Assembly (NCBI RefSeq): GCF_024172185.1
Contig: NZ_JAMZEC010000001.1
Coordinates: 6,169,001-6,233,000 of the forward strand
Source: Nonomuraea roseoviolacea subsp. carminata
GTDB lineage: Bacteria > Actinomycetota > Actinomycetes > Streptosporangiales > Streptosporangiaceae
Direction of reading: 5' to 3'
DNA: 64,000 nt
Shown: in pieces, positions 26,440-36,222 of the stretch
Position numbering within the stretch: position 1 is the first letter of the stretch
How the letters are laid out: each line of letters starts with the position of its first letter
Notes under the pieces: generated by a model
The model's database searches: none
The model's input: only the letters and a program-made list of their open reading frames with translations
What the model was told of the DNA's origin: nothing
Made by a program: the position numbers and the translations under genes

Positions 26440-26454
26440 ACGTACACTGTACGT
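26440..26454. promoter_or_regulatory. Perfect palindrome upstream of the second P450
   Basis: ACGTACA (26440-26446) and TGTACGT (26448-26454) form a perfect 7-bp-arm inverted repeat around one C. This resembles TetR-family operators. It lies 45 bp before the P450 start and also adjoins a short ORF of 11 codons (26456-26491, MTIDVSSHLPE) of doubtful meaning. Confidence 0.6.
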
Positions 26455-26462
26455 CATGACCA

Positions 26463-26483
26463 TTGACGTAAGTAGTCACTTGC
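26463..26483 (+). promoter_or_regulatory. Shared 21-nt element upstream of the second P450
   Basis: TTGACGTAAGT-AGT-CACTTGC differs from the element at 22696-22716 only in the three central bases. It sits 36 nt before the ATG, against 37 nt in the other copy. AAGT and ACTT form shorter inverted arms here. It is probably a common promoter/operator for both P450 genes. Confidence 0.68.
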
Positions 26484-26498
26484 CCGAATGATGGGTAT

Positions 26499-27740
26499 AT
26501 GACTGCCGTTGACTTCGATCTCTCGGACCTGGAGTTCTGGGCCAGGCCCATGGCCGAGCGGGCGCGGGCGTTCGACCTGATCCGCTCGCTGGAGCGGCCG
26601 CCCCACTTCGAGGAGATGGAGATCTCCTTCGCCCCGAAGGGGCCCGGCTACTACGCCCTGGCCCGGCACGCCGACATCGTCGAGGTCAGCCGCCACCCCG
26701 AGATCTTCAGCTCCGGCGACGGCGGGGCGACCAACATCCCGGACATGCCCGCCGAGTTCACCGAGTACTTCGGCTCGATGATCAACATGGACGACCCGCG
26801 CCACGCGCGGCTGCGCCGGATCGTCTCGCGGTCGTTCACCCCCAAGATGATCAAGCAGTTCGAGGCGGACGTGGAGGTCGCCGCCGCGAAGATCGTGGAC
26901 GACCTGCTCGCCAAGGGGCCCGGCGGCGACTTCGTGGCGGACGTGGCCGCCCGCCTCCCGTTGAAGATCATCTGCGACATGATGGGCATCCCCGAGCGCG
27001 ACTACCAGTTCGTCTTCGACCGCTCGAACGTCATCCTCGGCGGATTCGACCCGGAGTACTCCAGCGGCGAACCGGACCAGGTGGCCGAGCGCCTGCTCAC
27101 CGCCGGCATGGAGCTCCAGCAGCTCGTGCAGGACCTCGCCGGCTACCGCGCCGAGAACCCCACCGACGACCTCACCTCGTCGCTGGTCAACGCCAACATC
27201 GACGGCGAGCGGCTGACCCTGCAGGAGCTCGGCTCGTTCTTCATCCTGCTCGTGGTGGCGGGCAACGAGACCACCCGCAACGCCATCTCGTACGGCCTGC
27301 GGCTGCTCACCAAGAACCCCGACCAGCGCGCCCTGTGGCTGGAGGACATCGACGGGCGCGCCCCCGGCGCGGTCGAGGAGATCGTCCGGCTCGCCTCACC
27401 GGTCAACTACATGCGCCGCAAGGTGACCAGGGACTTCGAGCTGAACGGCCACCTCTACCCGCAGGGCATGAAGGTCGTGCTGTTCTACTGGGCGGCCAAC
27501 CGCGACCCCGAGGTGTTCGCCGACCCGTACCGGTTCGACATCACCCGCGACCCCAACCCGCACGTCGGGTTCGGCGGCCCGGGACCCCACTTCTGCCTCG
27601 GGGCGCACCTGGCCCGGCGGGAGATCACGCTGATGTTCCGCGAGCTGCTGCGCCGCGTCCCCGCCATCGAGGGCGGCCGGCCGGACCGGCTGCGCAGCAA
27701 CTTCATCAACGGGATCAAGCACATGGAGTGCACGTTCTGA
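26499..27740 (+). CDS. Cytochrome P450, CYP124-like (second copy)
   Basis: This 413-residue paralogue of the P450 at 22733 shares phrases such as YFGSMINMDDPRHARL, ICDMMGIP, SNVILGG, LGSFFILLVVAGNETTRNAI and the heme loop FGGPGPHFCLGAHLARRE (cysteine at about 366). It is even closer to mycobacterial CYP124 in LTSSLVNANIDGERL and SPVNYMRRKV. It probably omega-hydroxylates a methyl-branched lipid or isoprenoid. Separate expression from the first copy is likely, because it lies behind the methyltransferase gene on the opposite strand but carries the same promoter element. No dedicated redox partner is in view. Confidence 0.9.
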   Translation: MTAVDFDLSDLEFWARPMAERARAFDLIRSLERPPHFEEMEISFAPKGPGYYALARHADIVEVSRHPEIFSSGDGGATNIPDMPAEFTEYFGSMINMDDPRHARLRRIVSRSFTPKMIKQFEADVEVAAAKIVDDLLAKGPGGDFVADVAARLPLKIICDMMGIPERDYQFVFDRSNVILGGFDPEYSSGEPDQVAERLLTAGMELQQLVQDLAGYRAENPTDDLTSSLVNANIDGERLTLQELGSFFILLVVAGNETTRNAISYGLRLLTKNPDQRALWLEDIDGRAPGAVEEIVRLASPVNYMRRKVTRDFELNGHLYPQGMKVVLFYWAANRDPEVFADPYRFDITRDPNPHVGFGGPGPHFCLGAHLARREITLMFRELLRRVPAIEGGRPDRLRSNFINGIKHMECTF

Positions 27741-27772
27741 GGCCCGGCCCCGGCCGGTAGCCGCCCGCGCGG

Positions 27773-29896
27773 CTACTGGCCGAGGACTTTGAGCTGCCTG
27801 ACGACCGTGTTGACGTCCGGGAGGAGCTGCTTGCCCGTCGCCGGGACCGACATGTAGACGATCGCCGGGACGTTCTTGCCGGAGTTCACGGCGATCGTGA
27901 CGATCGTGGCCTTCTCCGTGGGCGAGGTCAGCGAGTAGGCGATCAGGCGGCCCGTGGAGTCGCCGACCTTGATCGGCTGCTGGGCGATCTTGCGGACCGT
28001 GTTTCCCTTCGGGAAGAAGTCCCTGCGCGCGTCCACCACGACCGCCTTGATGACCGGCTCCAGGTCCTTGTCCGAGGTGAAGGACGAGGCCATGGCCTCC
28101 GGCAGCGGGCCGGTGAGGATCTGGGCGTAGGTCTCGGGGCCCGTCTTGACGTACTGGCGGGTGTTGAAGCCGTACGTGCCGTGGACGGTGGCGCGCTGGT
28201 CGAGCTGCCACGTGCCGCCGAGACGCGGCACGCTGATGCCGGCGTTCGCGTCGGTCACCGCGCCGAGCACCGGAGCGGCCTTGCCCGGGTAGCGCGGCAG
28301 GCGGCCGATCGAGGTGGACTGCTTGGTGTTCTTGGGCGGCGTCGTGCCGGACGGCGGTGTCGAGGTCTGCGCGGCGGCCGTCTCCTTGCCGGAGCCGGAC
28401 GCCAGCGGGCCCGCGAGGAACGCCCACAGCAGGGCGCCCACGAGCGCGATCGACACCGAACCGGCCAGGGCGTAGATCCAGATCGGCTTGCCCGGCTCGT
28501 CGAGGGACTCGGGCTCGCCCATGGGGTCGTAGTCCTCGCCGAAGACGTTGTCCCAGAGCTCCTGCTGCCGCTGCGGGGGAGGCGTGCGGGAGCCGCTGAT
28601 CTGGCCGGCCGTCACGAACGGGCGGTCGGGGTCGGACGGGTCGCGGCTCAGGTTCGAGCCGGGACGCGGCTGGCCGTCGGGGCCCTGCTGGCCGGGGAAC
28701 CCGGCGTCGCCGGGGTGCTGGTCGCCGGCGGGCGGCTGGCCCGGGGCCTGCTGGGCGTGCCCGGCGGGGCCGCCCGGCCCGGGGCCCGCCGGTCCGGGGC
28801 CCGCCGGCGGGTGGCCGGCGCCGGGGTGCGGGTGGGCGGGGTGGCCGGGGCCGGGGCGGTCACCGGCCGGGCGCGCGTGGTCGCGTCCCTGGGGAGCGAC
28901 CCGCTCGTCCACGGGGCCGCCGCCGTTGGGTCCCTGGGGTGACTGGCGTCCCTGCGGGCCATGGTGGCCGGGCGGCATGGCGCGGTCGTCGAGCCCGGCC
29001 GCGGGCGCGCCCAGCGGGACGGCGCGGTCGTGCGGCGGCATGCCCGCGCCCTGCGGGGCGGCGTGGCCGTCGAACGGCGCGCCTCCGCCCTGGGGGACGG
29101 CGTGGCTGTCGAACGGCGCGCCTCCGCCCTGGGGCACGGCGTGGTCGTTCAGGGGCGTGCCGCGGCTGTACGTCATCGTGCGGTCCATGGCGGCCGCCGC
29201 CGACGCGCGCACCTGCCCGCCCTCGGCGGGCGGCCACGGGGCCGGGGAGCTGAGGTTGGACCAGGCGTCGGACGGCGAGGAGGGCGCGGAGACGCTGGAG
29301 GCGTCCTGCCAGGCGGGCACCGGGTCGCGGCGGCCGGGCTCGCGGGAGCCGTCCCGCGCGCCGCCGTCCGTCCCGTCCCCGCGGCGTCCCGATCCGTCAC
29401 CGCGACGCCCCGAGCCGCGCCCGTCCATGGCGCGCCCGTCCATACCGCGGCCGTCCGGGGCGCCGCCGTGGGCGTTGCCGCCGTCGTGGCGCGGCGTCTC
29501 CGGCCAGGACGCGTTCGAGGCGACCGACACGTCGGGCCACGACATGTTCGACGCGGAGCCGGCGTCCGGCCAGCCGTTCGACCCGGAGCCGGCGTCCGGC
29601 CACGCGTTGGAGGGCGAGGTCCCGCCCGACGGGGGCACGGGATCGGGCCACGGGTTGGAGGGTGACGTCCCGCCCGACGGCGGGACCGGGTCCGGCCACG
29701 CCGAGGAGGGACCGGCGTCCGGCCAGGACTGCTGCGAATGCTGGGAGCCATGGGAAGGCTGCGACGACCGACCGGCCGACGAGCCGCGGCGGGCGGACGA
29801 GGGCTGACGGGAGTCCCCGTGCGAGGAACCGTCCCGGGGCGGCACCTCGGGCCAGGAAGGTGGCAGGTGCTGTGCTCCGGAATGATCCGTTGCCAT
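27773..29896 (-). CDS. Large Pro/Gly-rich single-pass membrane protein
   Basis: This predicted 707-residue protein has a 470-residue cytoplasmic N-terminal tail of low complexity, one transmembrane helix at about 473-498 (IWIYALAGSVSIALVGALLW), and a C-terminal extracellular domain of about 200 residues. The tail has tryptophan-centred repeats (SWPDAG, AWPDPVPPSGGTSPSN twice, NGWPDAGS) and blocks of DHAVPQGGGAPF repeats. The C-terminal domain (RLGGTWQLDQRATVHGTYGFNTR, given in part: LGGTWQLDQ) is not recognised. The start at 29896 follows AGGAGGTACGGGAGCC; an upstream ATG at 29947 is less well supported. The tail could be a phosphorylation or protein-interaction region, which is inference. 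Confidence 0.78.
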   Translation of the reverse strand: MATDHSGAQHLPPSWPEVPPRDGSSHGDSRQPSSARRGSSAGRSSQPSHGSQHSQQSWPDAGPSSAWPDPVPPSGGTSPSNPWPDPVPPSGGTSPSNAWPDAGSGSNGWPDAGSASNMSWPDVSVASNASWPETPRHDGGNAHGGAPDGRGMDGRAMDGRGSGRRGDGSGRRGDGTDGGARDGSREPGRRDPVPAWQDASSVSAPSSPSDAWSNLSSPAPWPPAEGGQVRASAAAAMDRTMTYSRGTPLNDHAVPQGGGAPFDSHAVPQGGGAPFDGHAAPQGAGMPPHDRAVPLGAPAAGLDDRAMPPGHHGPQGRQSPQGPNGGGPVDERVAPQGRDHARPAGDRPGPGHPAHPHPGAGHPPAGPGPAGPGPGGPAGHAQQAPGQPPAGDQHPGDAGFPGQQGPDGQPRPGSNLSRDPSDPDRPFVTAGQISGSRTPPPQRQQELWDNVFGEDYDPMGEPESLDEPGKPIWIYALAGSVSIALVGALLWAFLAGPLASGSGKETAAAQTSTPPSGTTPPKNTKQSTSIGRLPRYPGKAAPVLGAVTDANAGISVPRLGGTWQLDQRATVHGTYGFNTRQYVKTGPETYAQILTGPLPEAMASSFTSDKDLEPVIKAVVVDARRDFFPKGNTVRKIAQQPIKVGDSTGRLIAYSLTSPTEKATIVTIAVNSGKNVPAIVYMSVPATGKQLLPDVNTVVRQLKVLGQ

Positions 29897-30219
29897 GGCT
29901 CCCGTACCTCCTGGTGGTGTTCTGTCCGCTTTTGGCGTGTCGGACATGATCTCATGGGATTTTCCAGGAGAGTCGGTGGGTTCCGCAGCGAAACGCGTGA
30001 AGCCATGCGGATCGGTGGGCGGATCCTGCATGGGCAGGCCGACCAGGGACCACTGGGGCTCGACGGGGTGTACCACGGGGTCGAGGGTAGTCTAATGGGA
30101 CATATGAGGTCACAACGGATACATCACCATCGGGTCTCTTAAGGCGAGAAACTGGCGGGAAACGCCACTTGCGCCCGATGGTCACCGTCGAGTATCGGCA
30201 AAGTCCTGATGAGGTGCGC
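29897..30219. other. Intergenic promoter region between the membrane protein gene and leuS
   Basis: The 320-bp gap before the leuS leader holds no gene. On the minus strand, TTGTGA near 30117 and TAGACT near 30090 are a possible promoter for the membrane protein, leaving a long leader. Confidence 0.4.
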
Positions 30220-30231
30220 TAGGCTTGACCT

Positions 30232-30276
30232 ATGCGTTCCGCGACCCTGCTTCTTAGCGGGCCGCGACGGCCCTGA
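30232..30276 (+). CDS. Leucine leader peptide of leuS
   Basis: The 14-codon ORF encodes MRSATLLLSGPRRP. Codons 6-8 are CTG CTT CTT; CTT is rare in this GC-rich genome, so charged leucyl-tRNA would strongly affect ribosome speed here. The stop (30274-30276) lies in the loop between the two arms of the first hairpin. It is too short to be found by standard gene callers. Function is inferred from position before leuS. Confidence 0.78.
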   Translation: MRSATLLLSGPRRP

Positions 30277-30295
30277 GCTCTCGCCGTCGCGGCTG

Positions 30296-30325
30296 CCCCT
30301 CGTCCTGCGCACGAGGGGTTTTCTT
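30296..30325 (+). terminator. Rho-independent attenuator terminator before leuS
   Basis: CCCCTCGT (30296-30303) pairs with ACGAGGGG (30311-30318) over a 7-nt loop and is followed by TTTTCTT (30319-30325), a clear U-run rarely seen in this genome. It lies 34 bp before the leuS start. Confidence 0.88.
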
Positions 30326-30358
30326 ATGGGTCCGAGTCGAGGCAGAAGGACATTCGCC

Positions 30359-32812
<2,454 letters not shown>

Positions 32813-32845
32813 CCGGGGCGGGTGTCGGCCCCTGCTCGACCTGAC

Positions 32846-32889
32846 GGCGACGGCCTCGTGATCACTGATGTGGTCACGGGGCCGTCGCC
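32846..32889 (+). terminator. Long hairpin terminator after leuS
   Basis: GGCGACGGCCTCGTGA (32846-32861) pairs with TCACGGGGCCGTCGCC (32874-32889), 16 pairs including one G-T wobble, followed by TTTGTC. It lies 33 bp past the leuS stop. Confidence 0.87.
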
Positions 32890-32990
32890 TTTGTCAGGGG
32901 CCGCCGCTGTCCGACGGTCTCGCGGACGTCGTGGCGGGACGGGGGACGTGAGCCGCGAGCCGCGGGGTGCAGGCTGCGGGTCTCGGATCG

Positions 32991-33164
32991 GCGGTCGCCG
33001 GGGTGCGGGTCGCGGGTAGGCGGTCGCCGGGGTGCGGGTCCGTCGTCGGCGGTCGCCGGGGCGCGGGTGGGCCGTCGCCGGGACGCGGACGCGGGTCGGG
33101 CGGTGTTGAAGGCGTCGGCGTTGCGGTCGCGGGTCAGCCGGTCCTGAAGGCGTCGGCGTTGCGG
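32991..33164. repeat. 29-bp tandem repeat and duplicated gene 3' end
   Basis: GCGGTCGCCGGGGTGCGGGT starts at 32991 and 33020, with variants at 33049 and 33071 (29-bp period, then 22). Next to it, TGAAGGCGTCGGCGTTGCGG occurs at 33107-33126 and 33145-33164. The second copy encodes the last residues (RNADAFR) of the NmrA-like gene, so its 3' end has been duplicated just beyond its stop. Confidence 0.8.
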
Positions 33165-33997
33165 GCGCACCAGGCGGCGAAGGTGCGGGGCCCGCGCCCG
33201 AGGAGGCGCCGCACGGTGTCGGTGCGGAAGCCGGCGGTGTCGGCGCGCATGAGGTGGAACCCCTCGACGATGGCCTCGGCCAGCGCCGGAGGTGCCCCGT
33301 GGGGGAAGCGGGAGGCGACGGCCTCCTCCGCGGTCGTCACCTCCCGGACCGCGATGTCCCGGCCGGCCGCCGCGGCGAGGATCCCGACCTGTTCGGTGAC
33401 GGTGAACAGCTCCTCGCCGGTGAGGACGTACTGCTGGCCCCGGTGCCCGTCGCCGGTCAGGGCCAGGGCGGCGACGGCGGCGATGTCGGCGGGGTCGATC
33501 GGGGCGTACCGGCCGGGGCCGGACGGATCGAGGACGTACCCCGCCTGGCGGATGGTGGGCAGCCAGTCGAAGGCGTTGGTCATGAAGCCGCCGGGCCGCA
33601 GGAACGTGGCCGGGATGCCGGAGGCCCGGATCAGCTCCTCGCGTTCGTGGTGCCATCGACCCATGGCGGGCATGGGGTCGCCGAGCACGTTGAACGAGGA
33701 CAGGTGCACGATGTGGCGCGCCCCCGCGGCCAGGGCGGCGGCGACCGCGTTCCTGGTGTGGTCGAGGCCGATGCCGGGGGTGAGCAGGAACAGCCGGTCG
33801 GCTCCGGCGAAGGCGGGCGTCAGCGTCGCCGGATCGTCGAGGTCCGCCACGACCCGCTCGGCCCGTCCGGGCGGCGTGGGCAGGGTGGCGGCGCGGGCCG
33901 GGTCGCGGACCAGGACGCGGAAGGGCGCGCCGGTCGCGGCCAGCTCGCGGACGAGCTCACGACCGACGTTCCCGGTGGCGCCGGTGACCAGTATCAT
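33134..33997 (-). CDS. NmrA-like NAD(P)-binding protein (atypical SDR)
   Basis: This 287-residue atypical SDR has the N-terminal motif ILVTGATGNVGRELVRELA and HLSSFNVLGD, but no YxxxK pair. ATFLRPGGFMTNAF and a C-terminal substrate-type domain fit the NmrA/QOR2 group, whose members act as NAD(P) redox sensors or quinone reductases. The ATG at 33997 follows GGAGTCCTC. It is divergent from a MarR regulator with a perfect long operator in the 100-bp gap, so it is probably induced by the MarR ligand, perhaps a quinone or electrophile. Its 3' end is duplicated downstream. Confidence 0.83.
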   Translation of the reverse strand: MILVTGATGNVGRELVRELAATGAPFRVLVRDPARAATLPTPPGRAERVVADLDDPATLTPAFAGADRLFLLTPGIGLDHTRNAVAAALAAGARHIVHLSSFNVLGDPMPAMGRWHHEREELIRASGIPATFLRPGGFMTNAFDWLPTIRQAGYVLDPSGPGRYAPIDPADIAAVAALALTGDGHRGQQYVLTGEELFTVTEQVGILAAAAGRDIAVREVTTAEEAVASRFPHGAPPALAEAIVEGFHLMRADTAGFRTDTVRRLLGRGPRTFAAWCARNADAFRTG

Positions 33998-34015
33998 GAG
34001 GACTCCAGAATCGTA

Positions 34016-34050
34016 TACCGGTTAACGAACGAGCAGAACGTTAACCGGTA
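34016..34050. promoter_or_regulatory. MarR operator with perfect 12-bp arms
   Basis: TACCGGTTAACG (34016-34027) and CGTTAACCGGTA (34039-34050) are exact inverted copies around an 11-bp spacer. Each arm contains the smaller palindromes ACCGGT and GTTAAC, so two dimers could bind. It lies between the divergent NmrA-like and MarR genes, 18 bp from the former start. Confidence 0.87.
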
Positions 34051-34096
34051 CATGATCTGGCGTCAATCGCACCTCGACACCACGGGAGGCCTCGAC

Positions 34097-34552
34097 GTGC
34101 CCGAGTTCCTGGACCTGCACAGCAAGATGTCGAAGGCGCTGCGGGCGGCGGCCGAGACGGCCGTGCGGCGGCACGGGCTGCACCTGGGGCAGGATCACCT
34201 GCTCGCGGTGCTGTGGCGGCAGGACGGCCGCACTCCCGGCGAGGTGGCCGCCGCGCTCAACGTCACCACCCCCAACGTGGTCAAGGCGGCCACCCGGATG
34301 GCCGCGGCCGGCCTGCTCACCCGGCGCCGCGACGACCGGGACAACCGGCTGGTCCGGCTGTGGCTCACCGACGCCGGACGCGCCCTTCAGGCGCCCATCG
34401 AGAAGGAGCGGCGGCTGCTGGAGGAGCAGGTGACCGCCGGCCTCACCGCGGCCGAACGCGACCATCTCCTCAGCGCGCTGACGAAGATCCACCAGTCGGC
34501 GACCGCCCTGCTGGAAGCTCCCGCCGGGCAGCACGACCCGGCCGCCACCTGA
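34097..34552 (+). CDS. MarR family transcriptional regulator
   Basis: This 151-residue winged-helix protein has the MarR recognition region (TPGEVAAALNVTTPNVVKAATRMAAAGLL) at about 50-78 and the wing RRRDDRDNRLVRLWLTDAG. I prefer the GTG at 34097, which follows GGGAGG by 7 nt, over the ATG at 34052, which adds 15 residues and overlaps the operator. It is probably an autorepressor that also represses the divergent NmrA-like gene. Confidence 0.88.
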   Translation: MPEFLDLHSKMSKALRAAAETAVRRHGLHLGQDHLLAVLWRQDGRTPGEVAAALNVTTPNVVKAATRMAAAGLLTRRRDDRDNRLVRLWLTDAGRALQAPIEKERRLLEEQVTAGLTAAERDHLLSALTKIHQSATALLEAPAGQHDPAAT

Positions 34553-34593
34553 CCCGCCTGGCCTGACCTCTGGGCGGGCGATCCGCCGCCGGG

Positions 34594-35559
34594 TCAGAGG
34601 GCGCGCAGGGCGGGCAGCAGCTCCTGCTCGGCCCACCGGAAGAACGGCTCCTGCTGGTCGTGCCCGATCTGCACCAGCGCGACGTGCGTGTACCCGGCGT
34701 CCGTGTACTTCTTGACCGCCTCCACCACGGCCTCGACGTCCCCGCCGCACGGCACGCTGGAGGCCACGTCGTCGGGCGTGACGAACTGGGAGTACGCCTC
34801 GAAGTTCACCGGCCCCGGCAGCTCCGCCATGACCTTCCAGCCGGCCGCCGACCAGCGCCACAGCCGGTGGGCGCGCTCCTTGGCCTTCTCGGCGTCCGTG
34901 TCGTAGGCCAGGGCGAGCTGGCCGTACACCGGCTTGTCCGCCCCGCCCGCCTGCGCGAACTGCCCGACGACCTCCGGCATCGGCTCGTTGACGATCAGCA
35001 GGTCGCCGTACTCCGCCGCGATGGCGGCCGAGCGCCCGCCCGAGGCGGCGATGCCGATGGGGACCGGCCGTTCCGGCAGGTCGTACAGCTTGGCCGAGTC
35101 GACGTCGTAGAACTCGCCGTCGTAGGTGACGTACTGGCCGCCGAACAGTTCGGTGATGATGGTGACGGCCTCGCGGAACATCCGGTGCCGCCGGTCGGCG
35201 GACGGCCAGCCCTCGCCGATGACGTGCTCGTTGAGGTTCTCGCCCGAGCCGAGGCCGAGCGTGAAGCGCCCGTCGCTGAGCACGCCCATGGTGGCGGCCT
35301 TCTGCGCGACCACGGCCGGGTGGTAGCGCATGATCGGGCAGGTCACGTACGTCATGAGGGGAAGCCGCTCGGTGGCGTGCGCCACCGCGCCCAGCACCGA
35401 CCAGGCGTAGGCGGCGTGACCCTGCGCCTCCAGCCACGGGAAGTAGTGATCGGAGATGACGGCGTAGTCGAAGCCGACCTGCTCCGCCTTCGCCGCGTCG
35501 TCCACGAGCTGGCGCGCCGGAGTCTGCTCGCACATCAAGGTGTATCCGATTTGTACCAT
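34594..35559 (-). CDS. F420-dependent LLM-class oxidoreductase
   Basis: This 321-residue luciferase-like TIM-barrel protein resembles the F420-dependent glucose-6-phosphate dehydrogenase-related group. It shows IGYTLMCEQTPARQLVDDA, SDHYFPW (a conserved acidic/aromatic motif near the flavin), RFTLGLGSGENLNEHV and AASGGRSAAIAAEYGD. Actual G6P specificity is not certain, since only part of the phosphate-binding residues can be judged. The ATG start is at 35559. It ends 41 bp from the convergent MarR gene and lies 30 bp from the DoxX gene, which is transcribed the same way and probably shares its message. Confidence 0.84.
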   Translation of the reverse strand: MVQIGYTLMCEQTPARQLVDDAAKAEQVGFDYAVISDHYFPWLEAQGHAAYAWSVLGAVAHATERLPLMTYVTCPIMRYHPAVVAQKAATMGVLSDGRFTLGLGSGENLNEHVIGEGWPSADRRHRMFREAVTIITELFGGQYVTYDGEFYDVDSAKLYDLPERPVPIGIAASGGRSAAIAAEYGDLLIVNEPMPEVVGQFAQAGGADKPVYGQLALAYDTDAEKAKERAHRLWRWSAAGWKVMAELPGPVNFEAYSQFVTPDDVASSVPCGGDVEAVVEAVKKYTDAGYTHVALVQIGHDQQEPFFRWAEQELLPALRAL

Positions 35560-35589
35560 GATGTGCCCGCTACCCCCTGAGGCGTGCGG

Positions 35590-36042
35590 CTAGCTCACGA
35601 GAGCGGAGATCCCTCCGCGCCCGGGCCGGTCGAGCAGCTCCTCCGTCACCAGGCTGAGCCCGATGCCGAGCAGCCAGACGTCCTTGACCAGCCCGATGCC
35701 CTCCTGCGACGGCCGAAGGCTGCCCTCGCGGCGCATGCCCGGGGTCCTGAGGTACAGGCCGATGAGGCCGCCCGCGAATGCGGTCAGCGCCGCGCCGGCC
35801 ACCAGCGAGGGGACCATCGGCACCAGCAGGGCGGCGCCCACCGCGATCTCCGCCTTCGACAGCAGCTTCACGAACGCCACCGGGTCCTGCTTGCCGAGGA
35901 AGGGGTACGTCCCTGTGGCCATGCCGTGGAGCCCCGTGGCCGTCCCGGGATCGGCGCCGGCCAGGTCGAGCCCGGAGTTGAGGATGACCGTCCCGGCGGT
36001 CAGGCGGGCCGGGAGCTGGTGGACCTTGGGGAAGAGTCTCAT
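35590..36042 (-). CDS. DoxX-like integral membrane protein
   Basis: This 150-residue protein with about four hydrophobic helices (RLTAGTVILNSGLDLAG, KAEIAVGAALLVPMVPSLVAGAAL in part, LTAFAGGLIGLYL, KDVWLLGIGLSLV) matches the DoxX/SURF4-like family, whose members associate with oxidoreductases in the membrane. The start at 36042 follows GAGGAATC. It precedes the LLM enzyme in the same direction. Confidence 0.78.
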   Translation of the reverse strand: MRLFPKVHQLPARLTAGTVILNSGLDLAGADPGTATGLHGMATGTYPFLGKQDPVAFVKLLSKAEIAVGAALLVPMVPSLVAGAALTAFAGGLIGLYLRTPGMRREGSLRPSQEGIGLVKDVWLLGIGLSLVTEELLDRPGRGGISALVS

Positions 36043-36222
36043 GATTCCTCACCGTGGAGAATCGCGAAGATTATGGCTTGAAGTCCCATTCCTGCCCGCA
36101 GGCGCAGCGGGCATCCGCCCCGGCCCGTCCTCTTGGTCAGGTCTTTCACCGGACCCACCCGCTCGTGACGCTGAGCGGGAAATTCTCCTCGGCCCGTGGA
36201 GCGGCGGCACTAGTGTTCACGT

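Larger units (their letters stand above)
30220..30325 (+). promoter_or_regulatory. leuS leader: promoter, leucine leader peptide, hairpins and attenuator
   Basis: TAGGCT at 30220-30225 is a likely -10 box 6 nt before the leader ATG, so the leader would be leaderless. After the 14-codon leader come a perfect 11-bp inverted repeat (GCCGCGACGGC at 30261-30271 with GCCGTCGCGGC at 30283-30293), an alternative hairpin GGGCCG-CGA-CGGCCC at 30259-30273, and a terminator at 30296-30325. The combination is the hallmark of ribosome-mediated attenuation, known for leucine genes in actinobacteria. The long hairpin and the terminator abut but do not overlap, so the switching mechanism is not obvious. Confidence 0.82.

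Noticed and set aside
26250..26459. 69-codon plus-strand ORF upstream of the second P450
   Set aside because: No ribosome-binding site; overlaps the THUMP gene start and the palindrome.
14852..27740. Antibiotic biosynthetic gene cluster
   Set aside because: No PKS, NRPS, terpene synthase or RiPP-modifying enzyme is present; the genes fit lipid metabolism.
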